Shown here: positions 53,478 to 62,416 of the stretch, piece after piece | How positions within the stretch are numbered: the first letter of the stretch is position 1 | Layout: every line of letters starts with the position of its first letter | Assembly (NCBI GenBank): GCA_964412555.1 | Contig: CAYPPG010000028.1 | Span: 32,326 to 96,325 of the forward strand | DNA from: CAYPPG01 sp964412555 | GTDB lineage: Bacteria; Hinthialibacterota; Hinthialibacteria; Hinthialibacterales; Hinthialibacteraceae | Reading direction: 5' to 3' | Length of the DNA: 64,000 bases | Program-made: the position numbers and the translations under genes | The notes under the pieces: generated by a model | Database searches by the model: none | What the model was told of the DNA's origin: nothing | The model's input: only the letters and a program-made list of their open reading frames with translations

Positions 53478-54809
53478 TTACACTTCGACAATTCCTTCTC
53501 CTTCTCGATAAAAACACCAGCGCCACACTTCTTTCAGGGAAGGACGCTTTCCTGTCATCAATATACCGATACGGAAAATTCGCGCTGCAAAAATGATTCC
53601 TATGATGGCGAATGATAAGGAAGTCAATGCCACTAGTGTGATTTCCCACCATGGAATAGGGGCGGCCACCATGCGCAATGCCATCACACTATGGGAAAAG
53701 AGTGGAATAAAACTGATGAGTCTAACCACCCACCAGTTGGGTTGGGCAATGAAGACAAAGTACATCATCATTGGTATGACATTGACAATATTGAAGATGA
53801 CCTGAAATTGTTGGGATTCGGATTCATCCGTTACGATCGAACCAATGGCTGAAAAAATAGTAGCATAAAAGAGATAGCCCGTGATCAAAAAAACTGAATA
53901 GTTCAAAAAATAGATGGGAGGTACATAGTCTGTCACACTCACATCTAAAAAAGGTAAGATCAAAACGCCAGAAGTTACCCAAAACGCGAATTGAGTCAAT
54001 CCGATGATGAAAAATCCAAGGATTTTACCGGTATATATTTCTGTTGGGGATAGTGACGAGAGTAAAAGTTCAATGACACGGCTTGTTTTTTCTTCCACAA
54101 CACCGCGCAACAACATTTGACTAGTGCCGAAAGTCAAGAAAAACATCATCATGATGCAGATCAATGCCGGTCCGATTAAATCCTCAAATTTGGCTCTTCG
54201 CTTTTTTCCTCCCTCTTTACCGCTTGCTTTGATTTCTGGGGATATTTCATACTCGTTCCAGGATATTCCCCGATTGAGACGTTCAATCCGTTCCGGATCG
54301 AGTCCTTCCCCCATGAGGCGTTCGTTTTTGACAGCACTCTGCAAAGTGCGGAATAAAACGCGTGGGAAATTCAAATCGAATCCACGGGTCGTGTAAAAAT
54401 CGCATTGACCGTACTTGGTAATATCGCCATCCATCACGATATACGCATCCCATTCCTGTTGAAATACTTTTTGCTTGGCGTTTTTTTCCATAATCTCATC
54501 GGAAATCCCCATGACGTGAATGGGATTGAATTCAAAGAGCGGAAGGCCATTGGGGAGCTTTTGATCCCTCAGATGTTCTCGCCAACTTTTCATGATGGTA
54601 GGATTTGCTCCCAGTACACCGATTTTTACTGGTTCCGTTCGCAGATTTTCCGACTTCTCGATTAAGGATTTGGCAAGTGGAACTAAACTACAAATACCTG
54701 CCAAAAATACAACGGGAATGATTAAAGCAAGAAGAAAGCCTTTCTTTCCCATCGTTTGATGGATTTCCCGTTTCGCTACATGGATCACGTTTTGAATCGA
54801 TAAATTCAT
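53478..54809 (-). CDS. ABC-2 type permease (NatB-like)
   Basis: 443 residues. It starts with a cytoplasmic segment and membrane helix (GFLLALIIPVVFLAGICSLV), then a large extracytoplasmic domain of about 180 residues, and five or six C-terminal helices (ALICIMMMFFLTFGTSQMLL; FFIIGLTQFAFWVTSGVLIL; YSVFLITGYLFYATIFSAIG). The EEKTSRVIELLLSSLSPTEI segment is the family coupling motif. This matches the Na+/drug-exporting NatB group. Its ATG overlaps the stop of the ATPase gene by four bases, so the pair is translationally coupled. Confidence 0.88.
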   Translation of the reverse strand: MNLSIQNVIHVAKREIHQTMGKKGFLLALIIPVVFLAGICSLVPLAKSLIEKSENLRTEPVKIGVLGANPTIMKSWREHLRDQKLPNGLPLFEFNPIHVMGISDEIMEKNAKQKVFQQEWDAYIVMDGDITKYGQCDFYTTRGFDLNFPRVLFRTLQSAVKNERLMGEGLDPERIERLNRGISWNEYEISPEIKASGKEGGKKRRAKFEDLIGPALICIMMMFFLTFGTSQMLLRGVVEEKTSRVIELLLSSLSPTEIYTGKILGFFIIGLTQFAFWVTSGVLILPFLDVSVTDYVPPIYFLNYSVFLITGYLFYATIFSAIGSIVTDESESQQFQVIFNIVNVIPMMMYFVFIAQPNWWVVRLISFIPLFSHSVMALRMVAAPIPWWEITLVALTSLSFAIIGIIFAARIFRIGILMTGKRPSLKEVWRWCFYREGEGIVEV

Positions 54810-55714
54810 TGCTTGTTTGTCTCCCTACCGACCAGCTCAACAAAAATGTTGTGAAGAGTCGGAACCGCATGGTTGATGGAGTACACATCCATCCGAGAAG
54901 AAATGCGACGAATAAGTTCCGGAATCGGATGGCCGTTCTGAATGCGAAGACGCATGTGTTTCTCTTGATCGCTTAAAACCGTCACTTCTTGAACCGAATG
55001 AATGCCAGTTGAATCGCCTTCATACTGAATGATCAATTCATCCCGTCCTTCCGATTTTTTGATGTCGCCCAAGTCACCGGAACGAATGACTTTTCCTCGA
55101 TGGATTAGGGCAATGCTTTTACATAATTGTTCAGCATCTTCCATGTGATGAGTGGAAATAATCACTGTCGCTCCACGCTGGCATTCGTTCGATAATATTT
55201 TTTTCATCTGATCGACGCCAATCGGATCAAGTCCGGTAAACGGTTCATCCAAAATGAGAAGGCTCGGTTTGTGAAGAAGGGCGAGCAATAGTTGTATTCG
55301 CTGTTGATTGCCTTTCGAAAGTTCTTCGATGATCTTGTTTTCCTGTCCCGCCAGTCCGACTTGCTCCAAGCCTTCCGGAATTACGGTTTTAATCGTTTTT
55401 CGGTCTAAGCCTTTAATCGCTCCGAAGTAATGGAGCAAGTGTTTGACTTTCATTTTTTGATATAGACCGCGCTCTTCCGGCAAATAGCCGATTCTTTGCT
55501 TGAGCGGTCTCGTGTCGTTCGGTGTAACATGCACTTTACCGGAATCCGCAGCGAGTATCCCGATGAGAATTCTCATCAGCGTGGTCTTCCCGGCCCCATT
55601 GGGACCGAGAAGACCGAAGATTTCACCTTGCCGGATTGTGAAAGTGACATCGTCAAGGGCAACTGTATTGTAAAAACTTTTACTGACATGCTCGATTCGA
55701 ATCGCGTGCTCCAT
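54806..55714 (-). CDS. ABC transporter ATP-binding protein (NatA-like)
   Basis: 302 residues. Walker A GLLGPNGAGKTTLMR near residue 37, signature motif ELSKGNQQRIQLLLALLHKP, Walker B LLILDEPFTGLDP and the switch His in IISTHHMEDAEQL are all intact. A C-terminal extension of about 80 residues is typical of ABC-2 ATPases (DRA1/NatA group). It powers the permease encoded directly downstream. GAGGATTATC precedes the ATG. Confidence 0.94.
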   Translation of the reverse strand: MEHAIRIEHVSKSFYNTVALDDVTFTIRQGEIFGLLGPNGAGKTTLMRILIGILAADSGKVHVTPNDTRPLKQRIGYLPEERGLYQKMKVKHLLHYFGAIKGLDRKTIKTVIPEGLEQVGLAGQENKIIEELSKGNQQRIQLLLALLHKPSLLILDEPFTGLDPIGVDQMKKILSNECQRGATVIISTHHMEDAEQLCKSIALIHRGKVIRSGDLGDIKKSEGRDELIIQYEGDSTGIHSVQEVTVLSDQEKHMRLRIQNGHPIPELIRRISSRMDVYSINHAVPTLHNIFVELVGRETNKQ

Positions 55715-55737
55715 GATAATCCTCGCTCGATGATTGC

Positions 55738-57156
55738 TTAATTCAGCGTGAAGGATTGAATGATCTGATCGAATTTGGGTTCCAACGATTCGAATTCCGA
55801 TGGCGGTTTCGCGTCACAGACAAATAGATACAAGACATCGTTTTCGAGGAACATGGCGGATTTCCGTTTCACGGTTCCGAGTCCTTCCAGCGTGAATTGA
55901 TAGATGCAGGATTGTCCTTCGACACTGCCCACCTTGATCTCTTGAGTTGCTTCACTGCTGAAATCAGCCGTCAATGCTTTGATTCCTTTTAATTCACCTT
56001 CGAACGCTTGATTCAGTGTAAAAAGTCCACCGGTTTTCGTCACGACAAAGCGCGCAAGGCTATCACCGGTTTCCGGTTTCATATTGATCGAAAGCATTTC
56101 ACCGATATTGGTTGATTCGAGTGACCATCCGGCTGGTGCGGCAATTTGACATCCCAGTTCGTCATTGGTGTAAATTTGACCGGTGATTTCACCTTGTGCC
56201 CTTCTTGCCCTTTCACGAGTGATCCCATCATCTTTGGCTTCTGAACTCAAGGAAAAAGAATTCAAGATGGATTGAAACTGCGGTTTGGCTTGTTCGAATT
56301 GATCCGCCGGTTGGGTATTGAAAAAGAATGTATACAACAGTCCACCCGTGGACATATAGACACTCCAACGTTGATTGGTGCTATCTTCTTCGTTGATTTT
56401 TGCAATCGCTTCATACGCATCAAATTCGCCAATCGTGGTAGGACCTGTTTGAAGGATTTCAAAACCATCACCGATCATTCTTTTTTGAGCCGCGGCATCT
56501 CCTTCAATCGCTTCTTTTGCTCCAACATTATAAGGCATCTCGATATAACCGAACGCGAAGAAACTGTTTCCATCGGCAGAGCGCCCTGCCAAGAAATCCT
56601 GCAGTCGCGGATGTTTGCCAGGGAGGATTGTCCAGCCTTCCGGCATCGTGATGGAATACCCGAGTTCTTGGTCTGTATAGGTTTGGTTCTGAATATTTTC
56701 CAAACGTTCCAGATCCGCTTTGGTGCTGACATGAAACTTGAGTTCTCCTTCCTCTTCTTTCAAAAATTCGATCAATGTATCTTCATCGATGGTTTTCCAT
56801 TCGGAGTCACTCTTTTTTTTGGCTTTCATCGTACATTTGCAAATGACGCGAATTTCCGAATCCATCGGATCTATTTGTTGGATGACGGTATTGACATCGA
56901 ACTCTTCGAATTGAGAAAAGAGTTGTTTTTCCACTATTTTACGGAGTTTTTTCTTATCCAAGCCGGAACCGATGGCCACATACTCTTCCGTGAATTGTGA
57001 CATGAGGGCATCGATATCTTTGGCTTCGATTGCTTGTGTATTGCGTTGATACAATTCTTCTACCCGTGCTCTCAATGATGCATCTTCTGCCCCACTGACG
57101 GATAAACAAGTCAACACGATGGCGATACAACTCGTTAGACGGATCCATTTTTTCAT
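55738..57156 (-). CDS. Secreted protein: NTF2/SnoaL-like domain plus two PsbP/DcrB-like domains
   Basis: 472 residues with a Sec signal (RLTSCIAIVLTCLSVSGAED). Residues about 27-150 look like an NTF2/SnoaL-type domain (RVEELYQRNTQAIEAKDIDA, then LMSQFTEEYVAIG). Two similar modules follow, at about 160-310 and 330-472. Each opens with Y-T-D/N-x-E-L-G-x-x-I-x-x-P-x-G-W (TYTDQELGYSITMPEGWTIL; IYTNDELGCQIAAPAGWSLE) and ends with a FDQIIQSFTLN-type strand, as in PsbP/DcrB-like envelope proteins. Function is unknown. It lies between the ABC exporter and the ECF sigma/anti-sigma pair on the same strand. AAGGAG precedes the ATG. Confidence 0.68.
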   Translation of the reverse strand: MKKWIRLTSCIAIVLTCLSVSGAEDASLRARVEELYQRNTQAIEAKDIDALMSQFTEEYVAIGSGLDKKKLRKIVEKQLFSQFEEFDVNTVIQQIDPMDSEIRVICKCTMKAKKKSDSEWKTIDEDTLIEFLKEEEGELKFHVSTKADLERLENIQNQTYTDQELGYSITMPEGWTILPGKHPRLQDFLAGRSADGNSFFAFGYIEMPYNVGAKEAIEGDAAAQKRMIGDGFEILQTGPTTIGEFDAYEAIAKINEEDSTNQRWSVYMSTGGLLYTFFFNTQPADQFEQAKPQFQSILNSFSLSSEAKDDGITRERARRAQGEITGQIYTNDELGCQIAAPAGWSLESTNIGEMLSINMKPETGDSLARFVVTKTGGLFTLNQAFEGELKGIKALTADFSSEATQEIKVGSVEGQSCIYQFTLEGLGTVKRKSAMFLENDVLYLFVCDAKPPSEFESLEPKFDQIIQSFTLN

Positions 57157-57202
57157 GATAAAATCTCCTTGTTCATAAAAATGGTATGTAAATTTGAATC
57201 AT

Positions 57203-57234
57203 TCTCACCGTTCCTGGCGGTGAGATTTTTTTTT
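57203..57234 (+). terminator. Intrinsic-terminator hairpin oriented to the plus strand
   Basis: TCTCACCG (57203-57210) pairs with CGGTGAGA (57218-57225), followed by nine T. On the minus strand, where the flanking genes lie, no U-tract follows. No plus-strand gene ends here. Confidence 0.6.
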
Positions 57235-57246
57235 AATGTTTATTGG

Positions 57247-57816
57247 CTAAATTTTTCCTGAATCATCTTCCGATGGATTGGTCTGCCCATTCTCGATCGG
57301 CATGATATGAGAGGGAAAATCCACCATCGGAATCAGCAAAAAGGCGCCCGCTCCGTTCCAGACTCGTGGCAAATAATTGCTTTGGTTTGCTGCATGAAAT
57401 GTCGAGGGAGTCGGCACATCGGGTGAGACGACGACTTGACCGTTCGAATTCGGTATCATCTCACCCGTTTGATGTTCCGTCCAGAAAAACAGATTCATGA
57501 AGATGGACGCAAGAAACAGGACGCTGGCCAATGCGCCAATCGGGAGTGGAACCGTGATCCGCAAGTGAAACAATTCCCCCAACAATTCCCTTACACTTCG
57601 TTTTCGAGTGTGACTCTCCGCCACACGAGAAATCACATTCAAAGCGAATTGAGAGGATGGTTTGGGGGCTTTCCAAGCGGGTAGAATGTTTCGAAGCTGT
57701 TCTTGCCGTTTTGTGAATTCTTGACAGGATTCACATGTCGAGCCGTGGTTGGCAAGTTCCTCCGAACAATCAATTTCTCCATACGACTCCTGAAACCGTC
57801 GACAGAGTTCGTTCAT
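57247..57816 (-). CDS. Anti-sigma factor with putative zinc-finger N-terminus
   Basis: 189 residues. The N-terminal 50 residues carry the anti-sigma zinc-binding pattern His-x3-Cys-x2-Cys (NHGSTCESCQEF), with an earlier Cys in EIDCSEE. A single membrane helix (PIGALASVLFLASIFMNLFF) follows near 95-115, then a periplasmic tail of about 75 residues. It should hold the ECF sigma factor inactive at the membrane until a signal arrives. The ATG is 12 bases after the sigma factor stop, with AGGAG, so the two are cotranscribed. Confidence 0.82.
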   Translation of the reverse strand: MNELCRRFQESYGEIDCSEELANHGSTCESCQEFTKRQEQLRNILPAWKAPKPSSQFALNVISRVAESHTRKRSVRELLGELFHLRITVPLPIGALASVLFLASIFMNLFFWTEHQTGEMIPNSNGQVVVSPDVPTPSTFHAANQSNYLPRVWNGAGAFLLIPMVDFPSHIMPIENGQTNPSEDDSGKI

Positions 57817-57828
57817 GGTTCACTCCTA

Positions 57829-58371
57829 TTAGGCGCTCAAAGCCGGCGCCAGTTTTTCCTGCAGCAGCAGCCGTGCGCGGTGAAGACGGGATTTTACCGT
57901 TCCAACCGGTATCCCCGTGATTTCCGCGACTTCTTCAAATGAGAGGTCTTGATAATCCCGCAGGATAAAAACCTCCCGAAAGATTGGATCGAGTGAAGCG
58001 ACCGCCCGGGCGATCAACTCCTCGAGTTCCGTATCCTGCAATAAGGAATTCGGATCCGGGTCGGGTGAACATTCCGTGAATGCCGATTCTTCCCATTGGA
58101 CACAAAAAGGGCGCTTCTTGCGCAGCTCATCGAGGCACAGGTTTCGAGCCAGCGTGAAAAGCCAAGTGGAAAAGGCGGCCTTGTTTCGGTCATAGCGGTC
58201 CAGTAACCGATAGGCTCGCAGGAACACTTCCTGACCGAGATCCTCCGCCAATTCCCGATTTTGTGTCATGCGGAATAGGAACTCGATGATTTTTTCTTGG
58301 AACGTCGTGACGATCATCGTGTAAGCACGCGTGTGACCGTTTTGACACTGTTCAACCCAATCTTCTATCAC
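57829..58371 (-). CDS. ECF-type RNA polymerase sigma factor
   Basis: 180 residues from the GTG at 58371. Region 2 is QNRELAEDLGQEVFLRAYRL with DRNKAAFSTWLFTLARNLCL; region 4 is LSFEEVAEITGIPVGTVKSR, the helix-turn-helix that reads the -35 element. The start is set by AGGAG eight bases upstream and by a promoter whose -10 lies at 58404-58410, which rules out the longer frame to 58551. It is the first gene of a unit with its anti-sigma factor. Confidence 0.93.
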   Translation of the reverse strand: MIEDWVEQCQNGHTRAYTMIVTTFQEKIIEFLFRMTQNRELAEDLGQEVFLRAYRLLDRYDRNKAAFSTWLFTLARNLCLDELRKKRPFCVQWEESAFTECSPDPDPNSLLQDTELEELIARAVASLDPIFREVFILRDYQDLSFEEVAEITGIPVGTVKSRLHRARLLLQEKLAPALSA

Positions 58372-58403
58372 CTGCGCCTCTCCTGTTTTTCCCTTTCCCA
58401 GAC

Positions 58404-58432
58404 TTATACGCAATTCTGGAAGGATTGGTTCA
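58404..58432 (-). promoter_or_regulatory. ECF-type promoter of the sigma/anti-sigma operon (probable autoregulation)
   Basis: On the minus strand TGAACC (58432-58427) and CGTATAA (58410-58404) are separated by 16 bases, the form read by many ECF sigma factors (GAAC at -35, CGTnTAA at -10). Transcription would start near 58397, about 26 bases before the GTG. Confidence 0.65.
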
Positions 58433-58504
58433 TAAATAATAAGATTGTTTTTGAAATTACAGGAAGGTGATGTGAATAGGTAGTGAAGACAATTCGCTAA
58501 TCTG

Positions 58505-58673
58505 CCCTTGTTGCAGTGCGATATTGGCATGGGTAGACTTCGCTTACCCATGCTACCCTTTAAGAGAAATTAGAATCCGTCTACTCATGAAAAAGGCGGT
58601 CTTCAATAATAGACCGCCTTGTATATTTCCCTGGAGTGGTTAGCAAGGGCAAGATATCAGTCTGCCCTTGCTA
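58505..58673. repeat. Palindromic repeats related to the 50.1-kb tandem element
   Basis: Two palindromes flank the terminator: CATGGGTA/TACCCATG at 58529-58552 enclosing GACTTCGCT, and TAGCAAGGGC/GCCCTTGCTA at 58641-58673 around AAGATATCAGTCT. Their text (GGGTAG, GACTTCGCTTACCC, AAGAT.TCAG.TCTGCCC) is shared with the 105-bp element at 50030-50239. Confidence 0.6.
58588..58620 (-). terminator. Intrinsic terminator of the cytochrome c peroxidase gene
   Basis: On the minus strand AAGGCGGTCT (58620-58611) pairs with AGACCGCCTT (58602-58593), followed by further T residues. It lies about 90 bases after the stop of the peroxidase gene. Confidence 0.85.
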
Positions 58674-58708
58674 CGCTTATTTGTATGGATAACTTTTCTT
58701 TTAATTGT

Positions 58709-59752
58709 TTACGGAAGCTTCGGTTTTTCAACGATGGGATATTCCCCGGAAAGAGATTTTAGGAAAGCGACTAGCTGTTGAATCTCTTTCTCCGAGAATG
58801 TTTGTGCCTTCAAAGCACGGAACAAGGGATGAAGATTGGGATTGTCTTGGCCACCGCTGGTCATAAATTCGACAGCGTCCTCAAGTTTTTCTACACTTCC
58901 GTCATGGAAATAAGGAGATGTGTTTTCCACTTCCCGCAATGCCGGTACGCGAAACGCCCCTTTGTCAGCGGCTAAATTACTGACTTTCATGCGACCGATG
59001 TCCGGATTTTCTTCATCCATTCCAACGCCGGCATTGTAGAAACCTCCACCACTGAAAAGAGGAGGAATATGGCAACTGGCACACAATCCTTTCCCCTTGA
59101 AAAGACCCATCCCTGCTATGGCGTCTTCACTGAGTGCGGTTTTATCACCGTTCATGTATTTGTCATAAGGGGAATTTCCCGATAGAATCGTTCGTTCGAA
59201 CGCGGCAATGGCTTTGGTAATTGTGTCTTTGCTAGGAGGCGCGCCAAATGCTTTTTGAAAGTGTTCTTTGTATTCGTCAATTGCGTTCAACTCTTTTGCA
59301 ACCAGTCCCATGTCATGTCCCATTTCAATGGGATTTTCCACAGGTCCACCTGCTTGGTGCTCCAAATCCGGCTCTCGACCGTCCCAGAACATGGATGTGA
59401 AATAGGCCGTGTTGATGATAGTAGGAGAATTTCGGTCTCCTAATTGTCCTTTGATTCCCTCGGACGTGGCACGAGGTTCCGTATAGGCGTATTCCGGATC
59501 ATGGCAAGTAGCACAAGAAAGGGTTTTATCTTTGCTCAAACGATTATCAAAATAGAGCATTTTCCCCAATTCAACTTTTTCCACTGTCATAGGATTATCC
59601 GCAGGTACGGGAAGAGAGGGTAAACCGAGAGGAACATCCACTTCGAGCGGGGTTCCCTGTTCCGCAGACTGTGTAGAGGAAACCAAACCACACATAAGCC
59701 CTATCACCGGTACAACCACACACAACTTTCTCATAAGACGATTCTTAATCAT
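58709..59752 (-). CDS. Periplasmic diheme cytochrome c peroxidase (CCP/MauG family)
   Basis: 347 residues with a signal peptide (LCVVVPVIGLMCGLVSSTQS). Two heme c sites are visible: CATCH near residue 80 (KTLSCATCHDPEYAYTEP) and CASCH near 224 (GLCASCHIPPLFSGGGFYN). KVELGKMLYFDNRLSKD and FRVPALREVENTSPYFHDGS are the conserved family segments, the latter close to the substrate site. Such enzymes reduce hydrogen peroxide with electrons from small cytochromes or oxidise protein side chains. GGAGG lies nine bases before the ATG, and a terminator follows the gene. Confidence 0.93.
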   Translation of the reverse strand: MIKNRLMRKLCVVVPVIGLMCGLVSSTQSAEQGTPLEVDVPLGLPSLPVPADNPMTVEKVELGKMLYFDNRLSKDKTLSCATCHDPEYAYTEPRATSEGIKGQLGDRNSPTIINTAYFTSMFWDGREPDLEHQAGGPVENPIEMGHDMGLVAKELNAIDEYKEHFQKAFGAPPSKDTITKAIAAFERTILSGNSPYDKYMNGDKTALSEDAIAGMGLFKGKGLCASCHIPPLFSGGGFYNAGVGMDEENPDIGRMKVSNLAADKGAFRVPALREVENTSPYFHDGSVEKLEDAVEFMTSGGQDNPNLHPLFRALKAQTFSEKEIQQLVAFLKSLSGEYPIVEKPKLP

Positions 59753-59934
59753 AACTGATAACCTCCGACGATGATGATTGAGAAGAACACAATCCTCTCA
59801 CACATATTATGGCAACCTTTTGGAAGAAAGGAAAGATTCATTATTCGCTATTTGGAAATATGTCAAATTTTCGAAATAAGAAAAATAGTTTACGGATACT
59901 TGCCTGTGCCATCGGATCAATCTGCTTCAATAAC

Positions 59935-62274
59935 TCATTCGCCCATAGCAGGAAGGTATATGGAGAAAGATGAGCCGACACCGCGTTCGCTTTTTGTTTC
60001 AATCCACCCGTCATGTTGTTCGATAATTCCATATACACTGGCCAACCCCAGCCCCACTCCTTTCCCCACTTTTTTGGTAGTAAAAAAGGGTTCGAAAATT
60101 CGGTTAAGCAATTCTGGGTCCATACCGGCGCCATTATCCGTAACCCGGAGGATGGCATAATTTTGGGAACTCGGTTGCTGATTTTCGGAAGAGGATTTCC
60201 GCTGCAAAAATTGAGAACGGGTTTCCACGATGATGGTGAAACGATCTTCTTTCCGTTTGGGGAAATCTACGCCTTGAAGCATTTCTTCAATGGCGTCGCG
60301 AGCGTTGATGCACAAATTCATGAGAACAGACTTGATTTGCACCTGGTCGCCATAGATGAGGGGGAGATTCGACTGTGTATCGACAAGGATTTCGATGCGA
60401 GGATCGATCAGTTGGCGAGCCAAATCGAAGACGTCGTTTACTATAAGGTTCAAATTGAGGGGTTTCAGTTCGGTGATGGATTTACGGCTGAAGGAGAGAA
60501 GATGTTGTACTAAATTGGCGGCTCGATTGGCGGCTTCTTTTGCGTTGATTAGAAATTTTTGCGACTCGGGATTTGCTTTCATTTCGGCGAGATTCAGGTT
60601 GCCAATAATTCCAGTCAGAAGATTATTGAAATCATGCGCAACACCACCGGCCAATTGACTGATGGCATGCAACTTTTGAGACTGTTGCAATTGTTTTTCC
60701 AAGTGCAATTGTTTTTCTTCTACTTTGATGCGAGTAAAGGCACCACTGCATTGATCCGCAATCGTTTGCAACAGTGCAATTTCCCGTTCACCGTATTTGT
60801 GCGCTGTGTAACTTTGAACGGAAACGGTGCCATTGATGCTGTTTTCCCAACGAACCGGAACAAACATCAAGGACTTTGACAAGCGGGAAACATCCCCAAA
60901 GGGAATCAACGTATTGTTTGAAATTATGTCCTCTCGGTTGATAAGAAGAGGTTTGGTGATCAAAGATTCGACATAGTTGATTTCTTGGTGGATTTCAACT
61001 GGTTCTTTTTTTCCGTTCGGTGTGTCCTCGTGGTAATTCAGGAGGATTCTTTTATTGTCTTTATCGTATAAATAGATCCACAGAGCATCGTGTTTGAACA
61101 TTCGTTTTGATTCTTCTGCAACAATATGACAAATGTCATTGGCATTTAATGCAACGGTCAATCGCTGTGCCAACCTCCGCAAAGATTCTCTCTCTTCTTC
61201 GGCCTGTTTGAATTCGGAGATATCGCTGATGAAACCTTGCAAGTATAAAAGATCTCCCTTCCCATCGAAAATGCCTCGACCTTTTTCCCATACCCATTTT
61301 TCAAGGCCGTTCTTCGTGGAAATTGGATACATCATTTCATAGGCGGTTTTCTTTTCGAGTGCTTTTTGTATGTTGCGCCGGAACGAATCGCGGAACAAGG
61401 GAGATATAATTTCGTGATATGAAATAGAGCGGTTATGAATAAAATCCTGTTTCTCATAGCCGGTCAGTTCTTTGCAGCCGTCGCTGATGAATTCCATCGT
61501 ATACGTTGGATCGTTCCGGCATCGATAGGCGATTCCCGGTAAATTACTCAATAGGTTGGCATAGCGGGTTTTGCTTTCCCATAGCGCTTCCTCCGCTTCT
61601 TCATATTTGAACAGATTGGATAACATCTGTTCCACTTCACGGGAAATATCTTCCGGCGTTGTTAATTCCTCTGCGGGGATGTAATAAAAATTTCGACAGA
61701 GACGGTTTCTGTATAAAATGTAGGGATGAACACGAATCGCTTGGTGAATCATATCAGGGGAGCAATACTGACGATTATAAATACAAATAGCCAAACATTG
61801 GTGGTTCTGAAAAAATTGATTTACTTGCGATTCGTACCGAATGAGTTCGCGCTTTTCCAACTGGATGGGAGAGGAAGTTTGGTACGATAGGATGCCGATC
61901 AACCGCGAAGCTTGGTATCCCTCTGCTAACGCTTGTGTTGTAATTCCTTCTAAGAATCGTATGATGGAATCCGGATCAAAGGATTGGTGGGGGAAATAGA
62001 ATTCTTCGGCGCTGATCGAATGGATGCTTCGCGTACGGATTCCGTGAGCGACATCGGCATCTTTTTTCTGGAATTCCGTTTGCAGGCAGGCGATATTCTC
62101 TTGATTGGTAATGAAAAAGCATTTTTCTTTCCGGGATAAACCGAACTTCAGGAAAGAAAGCGCGGTCGCGATTTCCTCCTCCATCGAATCACTGATCATA
62201 CAACAATGATGATGTGGATGAAGACCTTGTAGCGTTTTTTTGGAATCGGTAACAAAGGCATGATTCACACTCAT
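59935..62274 (-). CDS. Soluble sensor histidine kinase with MEDS, PAS and GAF domains
   Basis: 779 residues without membrane helices. Residues about 15-200 match the MEDS (DcmR-like sensory) domain: HHHCCMISDSMEEEIATALS, FLKFGLSRKEKCFFITNQEN and LAICIYNRQYCSPDMI. A PAS domain (about 245-360, LLSNLPGIAYRCRNDPTYTM), a GAF domain (about 375-525) and the kinase core follow: His in GGVAHDFNNLLTG near residue 545, MNLCINARDAIEE, DNGAGMDPELLNRI and GVGLGLASVYG. MEDS domains were named for methanogen/methylotroph regulators and bind small or redox ligands. No response regulator is adjacent. GGAAGCTGGAG precedes the ATG. Confidence 0.9.
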   Translation of the reverse strand: MSVNHAFVTDSKKTLQGLHPHHHCCMISDSMEEEIATALSFLKFGLSRKEKCFFITNQENIACLQTEFQKKDADVAHGIRTRSIHSISAEEFYFPHQSFDPDSIIRFLEGITTQALAEGYQASRLIGILSYQTSSPIQLEKRELIRYESQVNQFFQNHQCLAICIYNRQYCSPDMIHQAIRVHPYILYRNRLCRNFYYIPAEELTTPEDISREVEQMLSNLFKYEEAEEALWESKTRYANLLSNLPGIAYRCRNDPTYTMEFISDGCKELTGYEKQDFIHNRSISYHEIISPLFRDSFRRNIQKALEKKTAYEMMYPISTKNGLEKWVWEKGRGIFDGKGDLLYLQGFISDISEFKQAEEERESLRRLAQRLTVALNANDICHIVAEESKRMFKHDALWIYLYDKDNKRILLNYHEDTPNGKKEPVEIHQEINYVESLITKPLLINREDIISNNTLIPFGDVSRLSKSLMFVPVRWENSINGTVSVQSYTAHKYGEREIALLQTIADQCSGAFTRIKVEEKQLHLEKQLQQSQKLHAISQLAGGVAHDFNNLLTGIIGNLNLAEMKANPESQKFLINAKEAANRAANLVQHLLSFSRKSITELKPLNLNLIVNDVFDLARQLIDPRIEILVDTQSNLPLIYGDQVQIKSVLMNLCINARDAIEEMLQGVDFPKRKEDRFTIIVETRSQFLQRKSSSENQQPSSQNYAILRVTDNGAGMDPELLNRIFEPFFTTKKVGKGVGLGLASVYGIIEQHDGWIETKSERGVGSSFSIYLPAMGE

Positions 62275-62416
62275 CTCCAGCTTCCCACCTTATCGATTTG
62301 ATAACAGAAGTAACCCAATGAATCTATTATAACGCATGGAGATGATAGCAATATGTGAGACGGTGAAAAGTATAACTATTATTTCAAACTTGTGATGGAA
62401 GCATGAACGTATTATT

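Larger units (their letters stand above)
58372..58708. other. Spacer between the ECF sigma gene and the cytochrome c peroxidase gene
   Basis: Contains, from left to right, the ECF-type promoter, a repeat patch and a terminator, each listed separately. No ORF with support is seen. Confidence 0.5.

Noticed and set aside
58372..58551. 60-codon N-terminal extension of the ECF sigma factor
   Set aside because: The extension runs through the promoter and has no sigma-factor similarity; AGGAG and GTG at 58371 give a normal start.
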